Positions 20,701 to 29,094 are shown, counted from the first letter of the stretch. The stretch: DNA of 64,000 nucleotides from Lachnoclostridium phytofermentans (GCF_000733755.1 NZ_JPOF01000003.1:1627001-1691000), one strand, 5' to 3'. A program made the numbers and translations. The notes: generated by a model not told the origin, from the letters alone.

Positions 20701-21243
20701 TTATACTGCAAGATGCTAAATGATGCAGTGAAAGGGTTAAAGGGAGAGATTAGTGAGGAGGATACCTTTGATACCAGCATTGACATGGATATGGATGCCT
20801 TTATTCCTTCGACTTATATTAGGAATGAGATGCAAAAGCTTGATATGTATAAGCGCATCGCTGGAATAGAGAATGAAGAAGAATTTATGGATATGCAAGA
20901 AGAGATGCTTGACCGCTTTGGAGACATCCCAACCTCTGTAAATAATCTTTTAAACATCGCATTGCTTAAATCAATGGCTCATCAGGTTTACGTTAGCAAT
21001 CTTGTTCAAAAAGGAACGGAGATAAAGTTAACGATGTATCCAAAGGCAAAGATCAAAGTTGAGATGATACCAGAGCTTCTTCTAAAGGTAGGAAATAATT
21101 TAAAAATGACCCCAGGTGCCACTCCGTTTTTCACCTATCATATGACCAATGTGGTCAAGAATACAAAGATAGGCACGATAGACACATTAGCAGTATTTGA
21201 GAGTGCAAAATCTCTCTTATTAGAGTTTCAAGTCCTTGTATAA
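17704..21243 (+). CDS. mfd: Transcription-repair coupling factor
   Basis: Removes RNA polymerase stalled at DNA lesions and recruits UvrA. 1179 aa. A UvrB-like N-terminal region is followed by a CarD-like RNA polymerase-interacting domain at about residues 500-560 (LNIGDYVVHENHGLGIYRG). The SF2 translocase has Walker A GDVGYGKTE near 655, DEEQ near 755 and GRVGRSNRTSYAF. The TRCF C-terminal domain ends the protein. I chose the ATG at 17704 because GGAGGAAAG lies before it; the ATG at 17692 is part of that site. It is followed by the PrsA-like gene after 76 bp. Confidence 0.97.
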   Translation: MKTFTAPLQEYREFQVIEQSVQKNQFPLLITGCIDSQKCHLIHALSEGIVCKLVITYNDIKAKEIYEDLKLYDRNVYLYPAKDIIFYSADIHGNAIVRERMKILKNLLERRPMTVVATIDGGMDKLLPLEYLSNKIICIREDSTIDIEALCEKLIHLGYDRQGQVENPGEFAIRGGIIDIYPLTEEAPYRIELWGDEVDSIRTFDVGSQRSIERVSTAVIYPASEIILEPEALKKGLQRINAEQKEYVAKLRGEQKTEEASRIHQITEEFKENLECLQGSLNLDSYIRFFYDKTCSFFDYFANDSSIIFADEPNRLAEKGEAVFTEFTESMVGRIEKGYILPSQMDVIYDYKELLANLSRRNSVLISTMNHKVMQLAAKKKVDITVKSVNPYNNNFEILIKDLQNWKRNGYRVILLSGSRTRAARLAQDLRDNELPAIYSEDEDRLPVKGEIVVMHGSVHRGFEYPLIKLVIISESDIFGTEKKKRKKKPNYEGKQIQSFTDLNIGDYVVHENHGLGIYRGIEKIEVDKVSKDYIKLEYGGGGVLYILATGLDVIQKYAGADARKPKLNKLNSVEWKNTKAKVKGAVKEIAKELVELYATRQAKAGHAFCEDTVWQKEFEEMFPYEETDDQLRAIDDTKRDMESKKIMDRLICGDVGYGKTEIAIRAAFKAVSDGKQVVFLVPTTILAQQHYNTFSQRMMNFPINIDMLCRFKTPAQQKKTLERLKKGQLDILIGTHRVLSKDVQYKNLGLLIIDEEQRFGVTHKEKIKQMKGDIDVLTLTATPIPRTLHMSLVGIRDMSVLEEPPVDRLPIQTFVLEHNDEIIREAINRELARGGQVYYVHNRVNGLDEITNTIAKLVPDANVAFAHGQMHEHQLEKIMFEFINGEIDVLVSTTIIETGLDISNVNTMIIDNADQLGLSQLYQLRGRVGRSNRTSYAFLMYKRDKLLKEVAEKRLQAIKEFTELGSGFKIAMRDLEIRGAGNLLGAQQSGHMEAVGYDLYCKMLNDAVKGLKGEISEEDTFDTSIDMDMDAFIPSTYIRNEMQKLDMYKRIAGIENEEEFMDMQEEMLDRFGDIPTSVNNLLNIALLKSMAHQVYVSNLVQKGTEIKLTMYPKAKIKVEMIPELLLKVGNNLKMTPGATPFFTYHMTNVVKNTKIGTIDTLAVFESAKSLLLEFQVLV

Positions 21244-21319
21244 GAGATGAATAGATAGAGACGAAAGGGAGATACAAACTTCTTAAGCGCAATGAGCATG
21301 CGCAGGAATGGAGGATAAG

Positions 21320-22369
21320 ATGAGAAAGATAAAAAGAATAGGCACGATAGTATTGGTGATAGCCTTAGCAACTTCACTGTGGGCATGTGGCAATAAGAAA
21401 GATAAAGATGTAACAAATCAAGATGGGGTGACTGTAGCGCCAGAGATGTCTGCAAAGGAAAAACAGGGAAAAACTGTTCTTACGGTTAACGATATTACGG
21501 TTAGCTATGAAGAAGCAGTATTATATCTTCAGTCAAGAAAAGAAGAGATTGAGGGGTTATATGGCAAGGATGTATGGAGTCTTGTGGTTGATGACGAAGG
21601 TACCACTTACGAGCAATTATTAAAAGATTCGGTATATGAAGAGATAGAATACCTGATGCTCGTTTGCTCGAAGGCAGAAGAGTTAGGGATAACATTATCG
21701 GAAGATGAGTTATTGGATGTCGATGAATATACCGCAGACTTTATTAGTAATTTTTCTCCAGAAGCATTAGAGTACTATAATGTAAACAAAGGGGTTGTGA
21801 ATAAAATCTATAAAGACAATATGCTTGCTAATAAGATTTATGAAAGCCTAACATTAAATGTGGATACGGAAGTATCTGATGAGTTAGCAAGGCAAGCAGT
21901 ATTTGAATATATCCTAGTTGGAAAGTATGGATATGATGCCAATGGAAATCGAATTGAGTATACAGAGGAACAGCAAAAGGAAGCAAAAGATCGTGCAGAT
22001 AAGTTAAGAGAAGAAGCACTTAATGCGAATAACTTTTACGATTTTGCGAAAGCAAATTCCGACGATGAAGATGAAGTGAAAATCACAGTTGGAAAAGGTG
22101 ATATGAAAGAAGAACTAGAGAAAGTAGCATTTGCCCTAGAGGAAGGGGAAATCAGTGAAGTCATTGATACGGCAGAAGGTTATTTTATTTTCCATTGTGT
22201 TTCTTTATTAGATCGTGAAGCTACAGATAGCAAAAAGGAAGACATTATCATTGAACGACAAGAAGAAGCGTTTGATGTAGAGTATAGCAAATGGGAGAAG
22301 GAAAAAGATGTTAAGCTAGACGAAGAAATCTGGAACTCCATCGATATTACAGGGGTATTAGTGCAGTAA
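21320..22369 (+). CDS. PrsA/SurA-like peptidyl-prolyl isomerase lipoprotein
   Basis: Predicted extracytoplasmic foldase, 349 aa. The N terminus is a lipoprotein signal: basic residues, a hydrophobic stretch and a lipobox ending in WACGN, so it is anchored outside the membrane. A SurA-type N-terminal helical region precedes a parvulin-like segment (about 240-310: AKANSDDEDEVKI, LEEGEISEVIDTAEGYFIFHC). Parts of the usual PpiC consensus are degenerate, so catalytic activity is uncertain. Downstream of mfd, probably the same transcript. Start at 21320 after GGAGGATAAG. Confidence 0.85.
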   Translation: MRKIKRIGTIVLVIALATSLWACGNKKDKDVTNQDGVTVAPEMSAKEKQGKTVLTVNDITVSYEEAVLYLQSRKEEIEGLYGKDVWSLVVDDEGTTYEQLLKDSVYEEIEYLMLVCSKAEELGITLSEDELLDVDEYTADFISNFSPEALEYYNVNKGVVNKIYKDNMLANKIYESLTLNVDTEVSDELARQAVFEYILVGKYGYDANGNRIEYTEEQQKEAKDRADKLREEALNANNFYDFAKANSDDEDEVKITVGKGDMKEELEKVAFALEEGEISEVIDTAEGYFIFHCVSLLDREATDSKKEDIIIERQEEAFDVEYSKWEKEKDVKLDEEIWNSIDITGVLVQ

Positions 22370-22530
22370 GTGTGAAAGAACGAAGTTCTTTTACACAGAA
22401 GTTTGTGCCTGCGTAATCCTCGGCACGAACTTCCAGCCTACTAAGAGGCATGTTTTGAAGTGTGAGAAAAACTTTCACACGGGTATTAAGTAGGCATGCT
22501 TTTCTAAGCGAAAGAAAAATCTTTCAGTCA
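22370..22530. repeat. Array of hairpins between prsA-like and natA-like genes
   Basis: Several inverted repeats follow one another: GTGTGAAAGAAC/GTTCTTTTACAC; GAAGTTTGTGCC/GGCACGAACTTC; GCCTACT/AGTAGGC enclosing GTGTGA/TCACAC; and GAAAGA/TCTTTC. Almost every base can pair. It may act as terminator plus a structured RNA or be a small repeat element. Related motifs (GAAGTGTG, TTCACAC, GCATGC) recur near 17630. Confidence 0.6.
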
Positions 22531-22572
22531 GGAAATATGTAAAGAATTAGTTCAAAATAAGGGGGTGGGAGT

Positions 22573-23349
22573 ATGATAGAAATTAATCATTTGACCAAGA
22601 TTTATAAACTAACGAAGCGCCAAATGCGACAGTTAAAAACAAAAGAAACTTTAAAATGTGCAACTGATAATGTTAGCTTAACTGCAAAACCAGGGGAGAT
22701 TTATGGACTGTTAGGTCCTAATGGCGCAGGAAAGACGACAATACTCCGATGTGTAGCAACTCTATTAAAGCCAACAAAAGGTTCTATAAAGGTGAATGGC
22801 TTTGATACAGTGATGCAATCTAAGAAGGTTAGAGAATGTATTAGTTTTCTGACAAACGAGATCAAATTAGACCCACAATTCTCTGCAAAGTATATGTTTC
22901 ATTTCTTTGCTAATCTTCATGGTGTGTCAGAAAGAGAATGCACAGAGCGTAGAGAAAAGTTATTCAATTACTTTGGAATTACACCTTTTCAAGATAAAAA
23001 GATTGAGGAACTATCTACAGGAATGAAACAGAAGGCGGCGATTGCGGTCTCTTTAGCACATGATCCAAAGATTGTAATTTTTGATGAGCCTACAAGTGGA
23101 CTAGATATTGTGACCGCACGAAGTGTGACAGAATATTTAAAGGAGCTAAAAAAAGAAGGAAAACTTATCATTATTTCAACTCATATCATGAGTGAGGCAG
23201 AAAAACTGTGTGACAGGATTGGAATTATCATAGAAGGACGAAAGGTAATTGAAGGTACTTTATCAGAAATCCTAAAAGAGACAAAGACAAATGATTTAGA
23301 AGATGCTTTCTTTGAGCTTTATCAAACCTATAATAAGGAGGAAGCGTAA
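22573..23349 (+). CDS. ABC transporter ATP-binding protein, NatA-like
   Basis: ATPase subunit of an ABC exporter, 258 aa. Walker A GPNGAGKTT, signature LSTGMKQKAA, Walker B IVIFDEPTSG and the H-loop (STHIMSEAEKL) are intact. Sequence style and the partner permease match the NatAB (Na+ efflux/ABC-2) type. GGGGGTGGGAG upstream. The permease gene follows after 1 bp. The substrate is unknown; sodium is suggested only by family resemblance. Confidence 0.88.
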   Translation: MIEINHLTKIYKLTKRQMRQLKTKETLKCATDNVSLTAKPGEIYGLLGPNGAGKTTILRCVATLLKPTKGSIKVNGFDTVMQSKKVRECISFLTNEIKLDPQFSAKYMFHFFANLHGVSERECTERREKLFNYFGITPFQDKKIEELSTGMKQKAAIAVSLAHDPKIVIFDEPTSGLDIVTARSVTEYLKELKKEGKLIIISTHIMSEAEKLCDRIGIIIEGRKVIEGTLSEILKETKTNDLEDAFFELYQTYNKEEA

Positions 23350-23350
23350 G

Positions 23351-24568
23351 ATGAATGGTGCAAAAATTATTTTCAAGAAAGAACTTAGGCGTATTTTTCA
23401 AGATAAAAAAATGATTTTTAGCTTATTTATCCTTCCTGGAATCATTATTATCGGAATGTACTCCTTAATTGGTGTAATGATTCATCAGATGGTTGATGAT
23501 ATAAAAAAACATGAATCCATAGTTTATATTCAGAACATGCCGAAGGAATATGAAAGTTTCGTAAAGGCGTCAGGCTTTTTAGAAAATGCTAAGGTCACGT
23601 TTCTTACCAAAGAAATTTCTGCTAAAGATTATGAAGAAATGATATTAGAGGAGTCTATTGATTTACTTGTATCTTTTGAGGATAGTTTTCATAATACCAT
23701 AGCTTCTTATGAGAAATCCGGTGATACTATTCCGAAAGTTACGCTATATTATAATACAGCTGCAAAGTACTCACAAGAAGCGGAGAGTAAGTTTCGAAGT
23801 ATGATCCTTGAGCCACTACAACAACAGTTATTAACTAACCGATTAGGGAATCTTGAGATATTGCAGGTATTCCAGATTGCAGACAAGGTCATCGTGGATG
23901 AGGATAAGCAAAATGGGCAGTTTTTAGCAATGCTATTACCGTATATGATTACCTTCATGTTATTTGTCGGTGCGATGAGCCTTGGGGTAGATGCCATTAC
24001 AGGTGAAAAAGAACGTGGGACAATGGCAAAACTTTTGTTAACACCAATAAAAAGAAGTGAAATAGTGTTAGGTAAATTAAGCTCTCTTGCTGTGTTATCC
24101 AGTATTTCCGCTGTTGTATATGCAATCTCCATGATAATAGCGATGCCGATGATGGCTGGAGATATCAGTTCAGAGGGAGGAGCACTTAGTGTTCGATTTG
24201 AAGTGACACAGATACTAGCATTACTTATTATTATGATAATTATGGTGTATCTATATGTCGGATTGGTTGCCCTTGTTAGTACATTCGCAAAGACAGCAAA
24301 GGAGGCAAGCTCCTACATATCGCCACTTTATATTATAATTATTGTGGCTGGTATGCTTACTATGTATCAGGGGGGATTAGAAAAGCCTCTTTATCAATAT
24401 GCAATTCCGGTATACGGGAACTCACTAGCAATTCAAAATATTATGACGAATGAGCTAACGCTAGCACAATTTTGTATATCCAGCTTCTCCACTTTAGTTC
24501 TTGCAATCCTTGTAACAATTGCCATTGCAAAAGCGTTTAATAGCGAAAAGATTATGTTTAATGCTTAG
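23351..24568 (+). CDS. ABC-2 type permease, NatB-like
   Basis: A 405-aa membrane protein. There is one N-terminal membrane segment, an extracytoplasmic domain of about 170 residues, then about five membrane segments from residue 195 with the GEKERGTMAKLLLTPIKRSEIVLGK motif typical of ABC-2/NatB permeases. I start at the ATG at 23351 after AAGGAGGAAGCG. It pairs with the ATPase directly upstream. Confidence 0.88.
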   Translation: MNGAKIIFKKELRRIFQDKKMIFSLFILPGIIIIGMYSLIGVMIHQMVDDIKKHESIVYIQNMPKEYESFVKASGFLENAKVTFLTKEISAKDYEEMILEESIDLLVSFEDSFHNTIASYEKSGDTIPKVTLYYNTAAKYSQEAESKFRSMILEPLQQQLLTNRLGNLEILQVFQIADKVIVDEDKQNGQFLAMLLPYMITFMLFVGAMSLGVDAITGEKERGTMAKLLLTPIKRSEIVLGKLSSLAVLSSISAVVYAISMIIAMPMMAGDISSEGGALSVRFEVTQILALLIIMIIMVYLYVGLVALVSTFAKTAKEASSYISPLYIIIIVAGMLTMYQGGLEKPLYQYAIPVYGNSLAIQNIMTNELTLAQFCISSFSTLVLAILVTIAIAKAFNSEKIMFNA

Positions 24569-24594
24569 GTATTGGCGTACCAGTCTATGTGCCC

Positions 24595-24622
24595 TTGTTT
24601 TCTTATCATATCATGCTATAAT
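24595..24622 (+). promoter_or_regulatory. Candidate promoter of the ArsR-type gene
   Basis: TTGTTT and TATAAT separated by 16 bp. The -10 lies inside an inverted repeat CTTATC/GATAAG, giving a leader of about 160 nt. Confidence 0.5.
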
Positions 24623-24782
24623 GGTAGGATAAGCAGGCAGGTATCCATAGATTTGTGGTGCCATGACAGAGAGTAGGAAAGAATTTTTAATAAATTGTAT
24701 TCTTTTATCGACAAGATTTGTGCGGTGTAGCTTTTGTACTAGTCTTGAAAGCGCCCATTAATGCGCAGGAATGGAGAAAGAT

Positions 24783-25175
24783 ATGTTAGGGAAAAAAGAA
24801 ACTTCGATGCCAGTGGAACAATCACAACTGCATAATCATGATGGAGGTCTTACAAAGCTACTACACAACATTCCGCAGGAACATGAATTTGGAATGGCAG
24901 CAGAAGTCTTTAGCCAGCTAAGTGATGGTACAAGACTTCGTATTCTTTGGTTATTATGTCATAGCGAAGAGTGTGTAAATGATATAGCAGCTGCAGTGCG
25001 TATGACAGCACCTGCGGTATCGCATCATTTAAAAACGTTAAGACAGACTGGAATTATAAAGAGCAGAAGAGTTGGAAAAGAGGTCTTATATACATTAGAG
25101 GATACACCGAAAGCAATTTTAATTCATAAGATGGTAGACAGTATTTTTGAAATTAATTGCGGTGTTTCAAGATAG
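24783..25175 (+). CDS. ArsR-family transcriptional regulator
   Basis: A 130-aa winged-helix repressor of the ArsR/SmtB group: FSQLSDGTRLRILWLLCHSEECVNDIAAAVRMTAPAVSHHLKTLRQTGII is the canonical HTH region. His-rich residues near the N terminus (HNHDGG) and the helix-3 Cys (SEECVND) could bind metal. The HMA/P-ATPase genes 4.3 kb downstream are a plausible target, because their promoter carries ArsR-like repeats. I prefer the ATG at 24783 after GGAGAAAG. Confidence 0.87.
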   Translation: MLGKKETSMPVEQSQLHNHDGGLTKLLHNIPQEHEFGMAAEVFSQLSDGTRLRILWLLCHSEECVNDIAAAVRMTAPAVSHHLKTLRQTGIIKSRRVGKEVLYTLEDTPKAILIHKMVDSIFEINCGVSR

Positions 25176-25225
25176 GTTTTATAGCTACTAATTTTGATTG
25201 TGAATCATAGAAAGAGGAATCCAAG

Positions 25226-25870
25226 ATGGAGGAACAGAGGAAGAATAAGACTGCGATCCCTAGATATCAACAGATTGCAGTAGAAATTGCATCAAGGATT
25301 GCAAGTGAAGAATACAAGGTGGGAGATAAGATATATGCTCGTTCTTCCATTGCAGGGCAGTATGGAGTGTCTCCGGAAACTGCCAGAAGAGCTATCTGCG
25401 TTTTGTGCGATTTGGAAATTGTATCATCTGAAAAAGGGAGTGGTGTTACAATTAAATCAACAGAAAATGCGATAAAGTTTATTAAGCAGTATAGTAAACG
25501 CCAAACGATTGATACAATCAAGGATAATATTCATCAAAGCATTGCAAGACAAAGAAATGAGATGGAAGTTATGAATCAACATTTGACGGAACTTATTTCT
25601 GCTTCCGAACATTTTCGCTCATTAAATCCATTTATGCCATTTGAAATATTAATTACAAAAAACTGTATCTATCTTGGCAAAACCGTAGCAGATTTACAAT
25701 TTTGGCAACATACTGGCGCAACCGTGATTGCGATACGCCGAGGGGATGCTACCATGATTTCTCCTGGCCCATATACTCATATCAAAGAACATGATATTTT
25801 GTATTTTATAACGCAGGACGATGCTCCAATTCGAGTTAAGAATTTTTTGTATCCATCGATAAATGAATAG
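25226..25870 (+). CDS. BusR-like GntR-HTH/RCK_C regulator, probable c-di-AMP sensor
   Basis: A 214-aa regulator. Residues 10-80 are a GntR-type winged helix (YGVSPETARRAICVL). Residues 85-130 are a predicted coiled coil. Residues 135-210 match a TrkA-C/RCK_C domain (GKTVADLQFWQHTGATVIAIRRG, ISPGPYTHIKEHDILYFI). That order is the hallmark of BusR, which represses glycine-betaine importer genes when bound to cyclic di-AMP (established in lactococci and streptococci). The adjacent genes encode exactly such an importer, and a 10-bp inverted repeat overlaps their promoter. c-di-AMP binding here is an inference. Confidence 0.85.
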   Translation: MEEQRKNKTAIPRYQQIAVEIASRIASEEYKVGDKIYARSSIAGQYGVSPETARRAICVLCDLEIVSSEKGSGVTIKSTENAIKFIKQYSKRQTIDTIKDNIHQSIARQRNEMEVMNQHLTELISASEHFRSLNPFMPFEILITKNCIYLGKTVADLQFWQHTGATVIAIRRGDATMISPGPYTHIKEHDILYFITQDDAPIRVKNFLYPSINE

Positions 25871-25876
25871 TCCAGA

Positions 25877-25908
25877 GAAAGCACCCATTCTATAGTGGGT
25901 GCTTTTTA
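25877..25908 (+). terminator. Terminator of the busR-like gene
   Basis: AAAGCACCCA pairs with TGGGTGCTTT, followed by a T-run, directly after the stop codon. Confidence 0.88.
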
Positions 25909-26079
25909 TGTCCTTAGAAAATTGCCCTTTTATAAGGTTACTCTCTTGCGCAGTGAATATCTTATGAATCGATTTGCTGTTTTTTTCAGATACTATAATC
26001 TCTTGATATTTTAATGACAAGAATAGAGGGAATTTTAGTTTAGAACTTATCACTTGCTTTGTAGGATGGTGAATTATTC

Positions 26080-26122
26080 TTGACAAAGTAACAACTTTAT
26101 ATTAGTATAGAGGTTGTTACTT
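26080..26122 (+). promoter_or_regulatory. Promoter with overlapping operator for the betaine importer
   Basis: TTGACA (26080) and TAGTAT (26103) are 17 bp apart. A perfect 10-bp inverted repeat, AAGTAACAAC (26086-26095) and GTTGTTACTT (26113-26122), places one arm in the spacer and the other just past the -10. That geometry suits a repressor, probably the BusR-like protein encoded upstream. Confidence 0.75.
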
Positions 26123-26143
26123 CGAGTAAGGAGGTAAAATATT

Positions 26144-27280
26144 ATGATTCAATTTTCTAACATATCAAAAAGTTTTAAGTCAAATAAGATACTAAAAGAC
26201 GTTACTTTCACTATTGATACAGGTAATCTAGTTGCAATTATTGGGGAAAGTGGATGTGGAAAAACAACATTGTTAAAGATGATAAATCGACTGATCAAAC
26301 CATCCAGTGGTTCTATTCAGATTGATGGAAAGGATATCCTGTCGCTAGATGAAGTAGCCTTACGAAGAAAGATTGGTTATGTAATCCAGCAAACAGGTTT
26401 GTTTCCTCATATGACAATTAGAGAAAATATAGAAATTATACCAAAGATCCTAAAAGCAGATTCCGAACGTATTAAGGAAAATACCAAGAAATTAATGCAC
26501 ATGGTAGGACTTGATTATGAGGATTTTATTAACCGTTACCCAACAGAATTAAGTGGAGGACAGCAACAAAGAGTTGGTGTTGCTAGGGCCTTTGCCAATA
26601 ATCCTGACGTTATTTTAATGGATGAACCATTTTCTGCTCTTGATCCGATGACAAGGTCCGATCTACAAGATGAATTAGTAGAACTGCAGTCAAAGTTAAA
26701 AAAGACAATAGTTTTTGTCACTCATGATATGGATGAAGCGATAAAGATAGCGGATAAGATATGTATCATGAGGGAAGGTTGTGTGCTCCAATATGATACA
26801 CCAGAGAATATCTTAAAAAATCCGGTTGATGATTATGTATCGAACTTCGTAGGTAAAAATCGAATCTGGTCATCCCCAGAATTTATTAAAGTTCATGACA
26901 TTATGATGAATAAACCAGTCACAGCGACAAAAGATCTCTCAGTTTTAAAATGCATTGATAAAATGCGTCAACATAAAGTTGATAGCCTTCTAATTATTAA
27001 TCCAGAAAATCGCCACTTACAAGGTATTGTGAAAGCCAGCCAGTTAAGAAGTGTTGGGGATAGGGCAAAACCTGCAGAAAATTTCATGGACACTGAGTTC
27101 CCAACATTAAATCCCGATCATACCTTAGTAGATGCATTAAAATTAGTGACAGAACAGAAAATCTCAACCATTCCAGTAATTAATGAAGATAGATGTTTGG
27201 TTGGGTTAGTCACCCGTAGCAATCTAGTTACCACACTAAGTCAGCAGTACTATAATGAGGATGAGGAGGTGGAGGTATGA
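26144..27280 (+). CDS. Glycine betaine/carnitine/choline ABC importer ATPase (OpuCA-like)
   Basis: ATPase of an osmoprotectant importer, 378 aa. Walker A GESGCGKTT, Q-loop, signature LSGGQQQR and Walker B VILMDEPFSALDP are present, followed by two tandem CBS domains (about residues 250-375). These are known in OpuA/OpuCA-type systems as ionic-strength or c-di-AMP sensing modules. It overlaps the permease gene by 4 bp and its SD site is AAGGAGGT. The exact solute cannot be read from the sequence. Confidence 0.92.
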   Translation: MIQFSNISKSFKSNKILKDVTFTIDTGNLVAIIGESGCGKTTLLKMINRLIKPSSGSIQIDGKDILSLDEVALRRKIGYVIQQTGLFPHMTIRENIEIIPKILKADSERIKENTKKLMHMVGLDYEDFINRYPTELSGGQQQRVGVARAFANNPDVILMDEPFSALDPMTRSDLQDELVELQSKLKKTIVFVTHDMDEAIKIADKICIMREGCVLQYDTPENILKNPVDDYVSNFVGKNRIWSSPEFIKVHDIMMNKPVTATKDLSVLKCIDKMRQHKVDSLLIINPENRHLQGIVKASQLRSVGDRAKPAENFMDTEFPTLNPDHTLVDALKLVTEQKISTIPVINEDRCLVGLVTRSNLVTTLSQQYYNEDEEVEV

Positions 27281-28842
27281 ATTTCATAGATTATATAGCA
27301 AATAATTACGAACAGATTATAGGGCTTTTATTAGAGCACATTAAACTTACCGCAGTATCTGTAGGGTTTGCCATATTAATAGGTGTGCCATTAGGAATCT
27401 TAATAGCATATGCGAAAAGAGCGAGTAAACCTATCTTAATGGTAGCCAATATAATTCAAGCAATTCCTAGTATGGCACTGTTAGGATTTATGATTCCATT
27501 CTTAGGAATAGGTATGATTCCAGCGGTAGTAGCCGTTATCTTGTATTCATTACTACCGATAATTAAGAATACTTATACCGGAATCGATAATATTAATCCA
27601 CAGACCCTAGAAGCTGCAAAAGGGATTGGATTAACTCCATTTCAGGTATTAACCAAGGTTCAGATACCACTTGCATTACCAGTGATTATGGCAGGTGTAA
27701 GAATTGCTGCTGTAACTGCGGTTGGATTAATGACTATGGCTGCTTTTATCGGCGCCGGCGGGTTAGGATATCTGGTATTTTCCGGAATTAGAACAGTTAA
27801 TAATAATCAGATTTTAGCTGGAGCTATACCAGCGTGTCTACTTGCCTTATTTGTAGATTTCTTAATTGGTCTTGTGGAGAAGCTTGTAACACCTATTAGT
27901 TTACAAAAAGGTGAAAATAGTGCAAAGAAGAGAAAACGTGGAGTACAAAAAGGAATACTTGCAGGTGCACTAGTTGTTATCATAGCCATTTTTGCGTTCA
28001 CTACAAAAGGCACGAATGCAAATAATCAGAAGGTAATTACGATTGGTTCTAAAGATTATACAGAACAGGCGATTCTCAGTAATCTTGTTGCAGATATTAT
28101 TGAAAGTAATACCGATATTGTAGTGGATAGGAAGTTAGACCTTGGTGGAACGCAAGTATGTTTTGCTGCATTGAATAAAGGTGAGATCGATATGTATGTA
28201 GAATATAGTGGAACGGCATACACAAGTACGCTAGGACATACAGAAAAGAAAGATAAGGATCAAGTATTTGATATAGTAAAGGAAGAATTTAAATCAAAGT
28301 ACGATATTGATGTTCTAAAACAGATGAGTTTTAATAATACTTATGCATTAGCAGTAACGAAGGACACTGCAGAGAAGTATCAGCTAGAGAAAGTAAGTGA
28401 TCTAGCGAAAGTAGCTCCGACAATGAAATCAGGTACAACATTTGAATTTTTAAACAGGGAAGATGGATTGCCTGGTTTACAAAAGGAGTATGGATTTACA
28501 ATCGGAGAAACCATTGCAATGGATGGGGCTCCGAGATACACCGCACTTGTAAATAAAGATGTTGATATAGTTGATGCGTTTACTACAGACGGATTATTGA
28601 AAAAATTCGGATTAACTGTTTTAGAAGATGATAAAGCATTTTTCCCACCTTATTATGCTATGCCAATCGTTCGTTCGGAGAGCTTAGCACAATATCCGGA
28701 AATTATACCACTCTTAGAGGAACTTGGAGAGGTATTGACAAATGACATAATGCTTGAATTAAATTATCAAGTGGATGAACTGCAAAAAAGTCCTGAAGCT
28801 GTAGCAAAGGAATTTTTGCAAAATCAGAATTTAATCCCTTAA
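27277..28842 (+). CDS. Betaine/compatible-solute ABC permease fused to its binding protein
   Basis: A 521-aa fusion. Residues 1-215 are a six-segment OpuB-type permease with the EAA-like loop (ETLEAAKGIGLTPFQVLTKVQIPLALPVI). A further membrane segment near 225-240 leads to an OpuAC/OpuBC-type solute-binding domain (about 250-520: VITIGSKDYTEQAILSNL, DMYVEYSGTAYT). Fusing both parts tethers the receptor to the translocator and raises effective local receptor concentration. It overlaps the ATPase gene and is followed by a strong terminator. Together with the BusR-like gene it forms an osmostress module. Confidence 0.92.
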   Translation: MNFIDYIANNYEQIIGLLLEHIKLTAVSVGFAILIGVPLGILIAYAKRASKPILMVANIIQAIPSMALLGFMIPFLGIGMIPAVVAVILYSLLPIIKNTYTGIDNINPQTLEAAKGIGLTPFQVLTKVQIPLALPVIMAGVRIAAVTAVGLMTMAAFIGAGGLGYLVFSGIRTVNNNQILAGAIPACLLALFVDFLIGLVEKLVTPISLQKGENSAKKRKRGVQKGILAGALVVIIAIFAFTTKGTNANNQKVITIGSKDYTEQAILSNLVADIIESNTDIVVDRKLDLGGTQVCFAALNKGEIDMYVEYSGTAYTSTLGHTEKKDKDQVFDIVKEEFKSKYDIDVLKQMSFNNTYALAVTKDTAEKYQLEKVSDLAKVAPTMKSGTTFEFLNREDGLPGLQKEYGFTIGETIAMDGAPRYTALVNKDVDIVDAFTTDGLLKKFGLTVLEDDKAFFPPYYAMPIVRSESLAQYPEIIPLLEELGEVLTNDIMLELNYQVDELQKSPEAVAKEFLQNQNLIP

Positions 28843-28852
28843 GTAATATAAG

Positions 28853-28915
28853 TAAAAAAAGTAAGATAATCTATAATTGGCGGATAAGCTTTTTATAGAT
28901 TATCTTTTTTTACTT
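28853..28915 (+). terminator. Terminator of the betaine importer operon
   Basis: AAGATAATCTATA (28863-28875) pairs with TATAGATTATCTT (28894-28906), extended by A-run/T-run flanks. Confidence 0.9.
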
Positions 28916-28932
28916 TAAGTCTCATTTTCTTA

Positions 28933-29009
28933 TTGACAGCATATGATATTGTGATATAATAAAGTCAACGATTAAATGATTGTTTAATTGTTCAATTGTT
29001 CAATTATAG
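28933..29009 (+). promoter_or_regulatory. Promoter with ArsR-like repeats upstream of the metal-export genes
   Basis: TTGACA (28933) and TATAAT (28955), 16 bp apart. Just downstream at 28978-29009 are four consecutive 8-bp units (GATTGTTT, AATTGTTC, AATTGTTC, AATTATAG). TGAAC-type half-sites like these are typical of ArsR/SmtB/CzrA operators, so metal-responsive repression is likely. Confidence 0.7.
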
Positions 29010-29094
29010 AATTATTTATTTACAGGGTTAAGAAAAGCATACTCACAACGAGTGCTGGTAATTGAATTAATAAATGAAAGAAGAGGAGAATAGT

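Noticed and set aside
28978-29009. Short CRISPR-like or simple repeat
   Set aside because: Four 8-bp units with no spacers; better explained as an ArsR-type operator.
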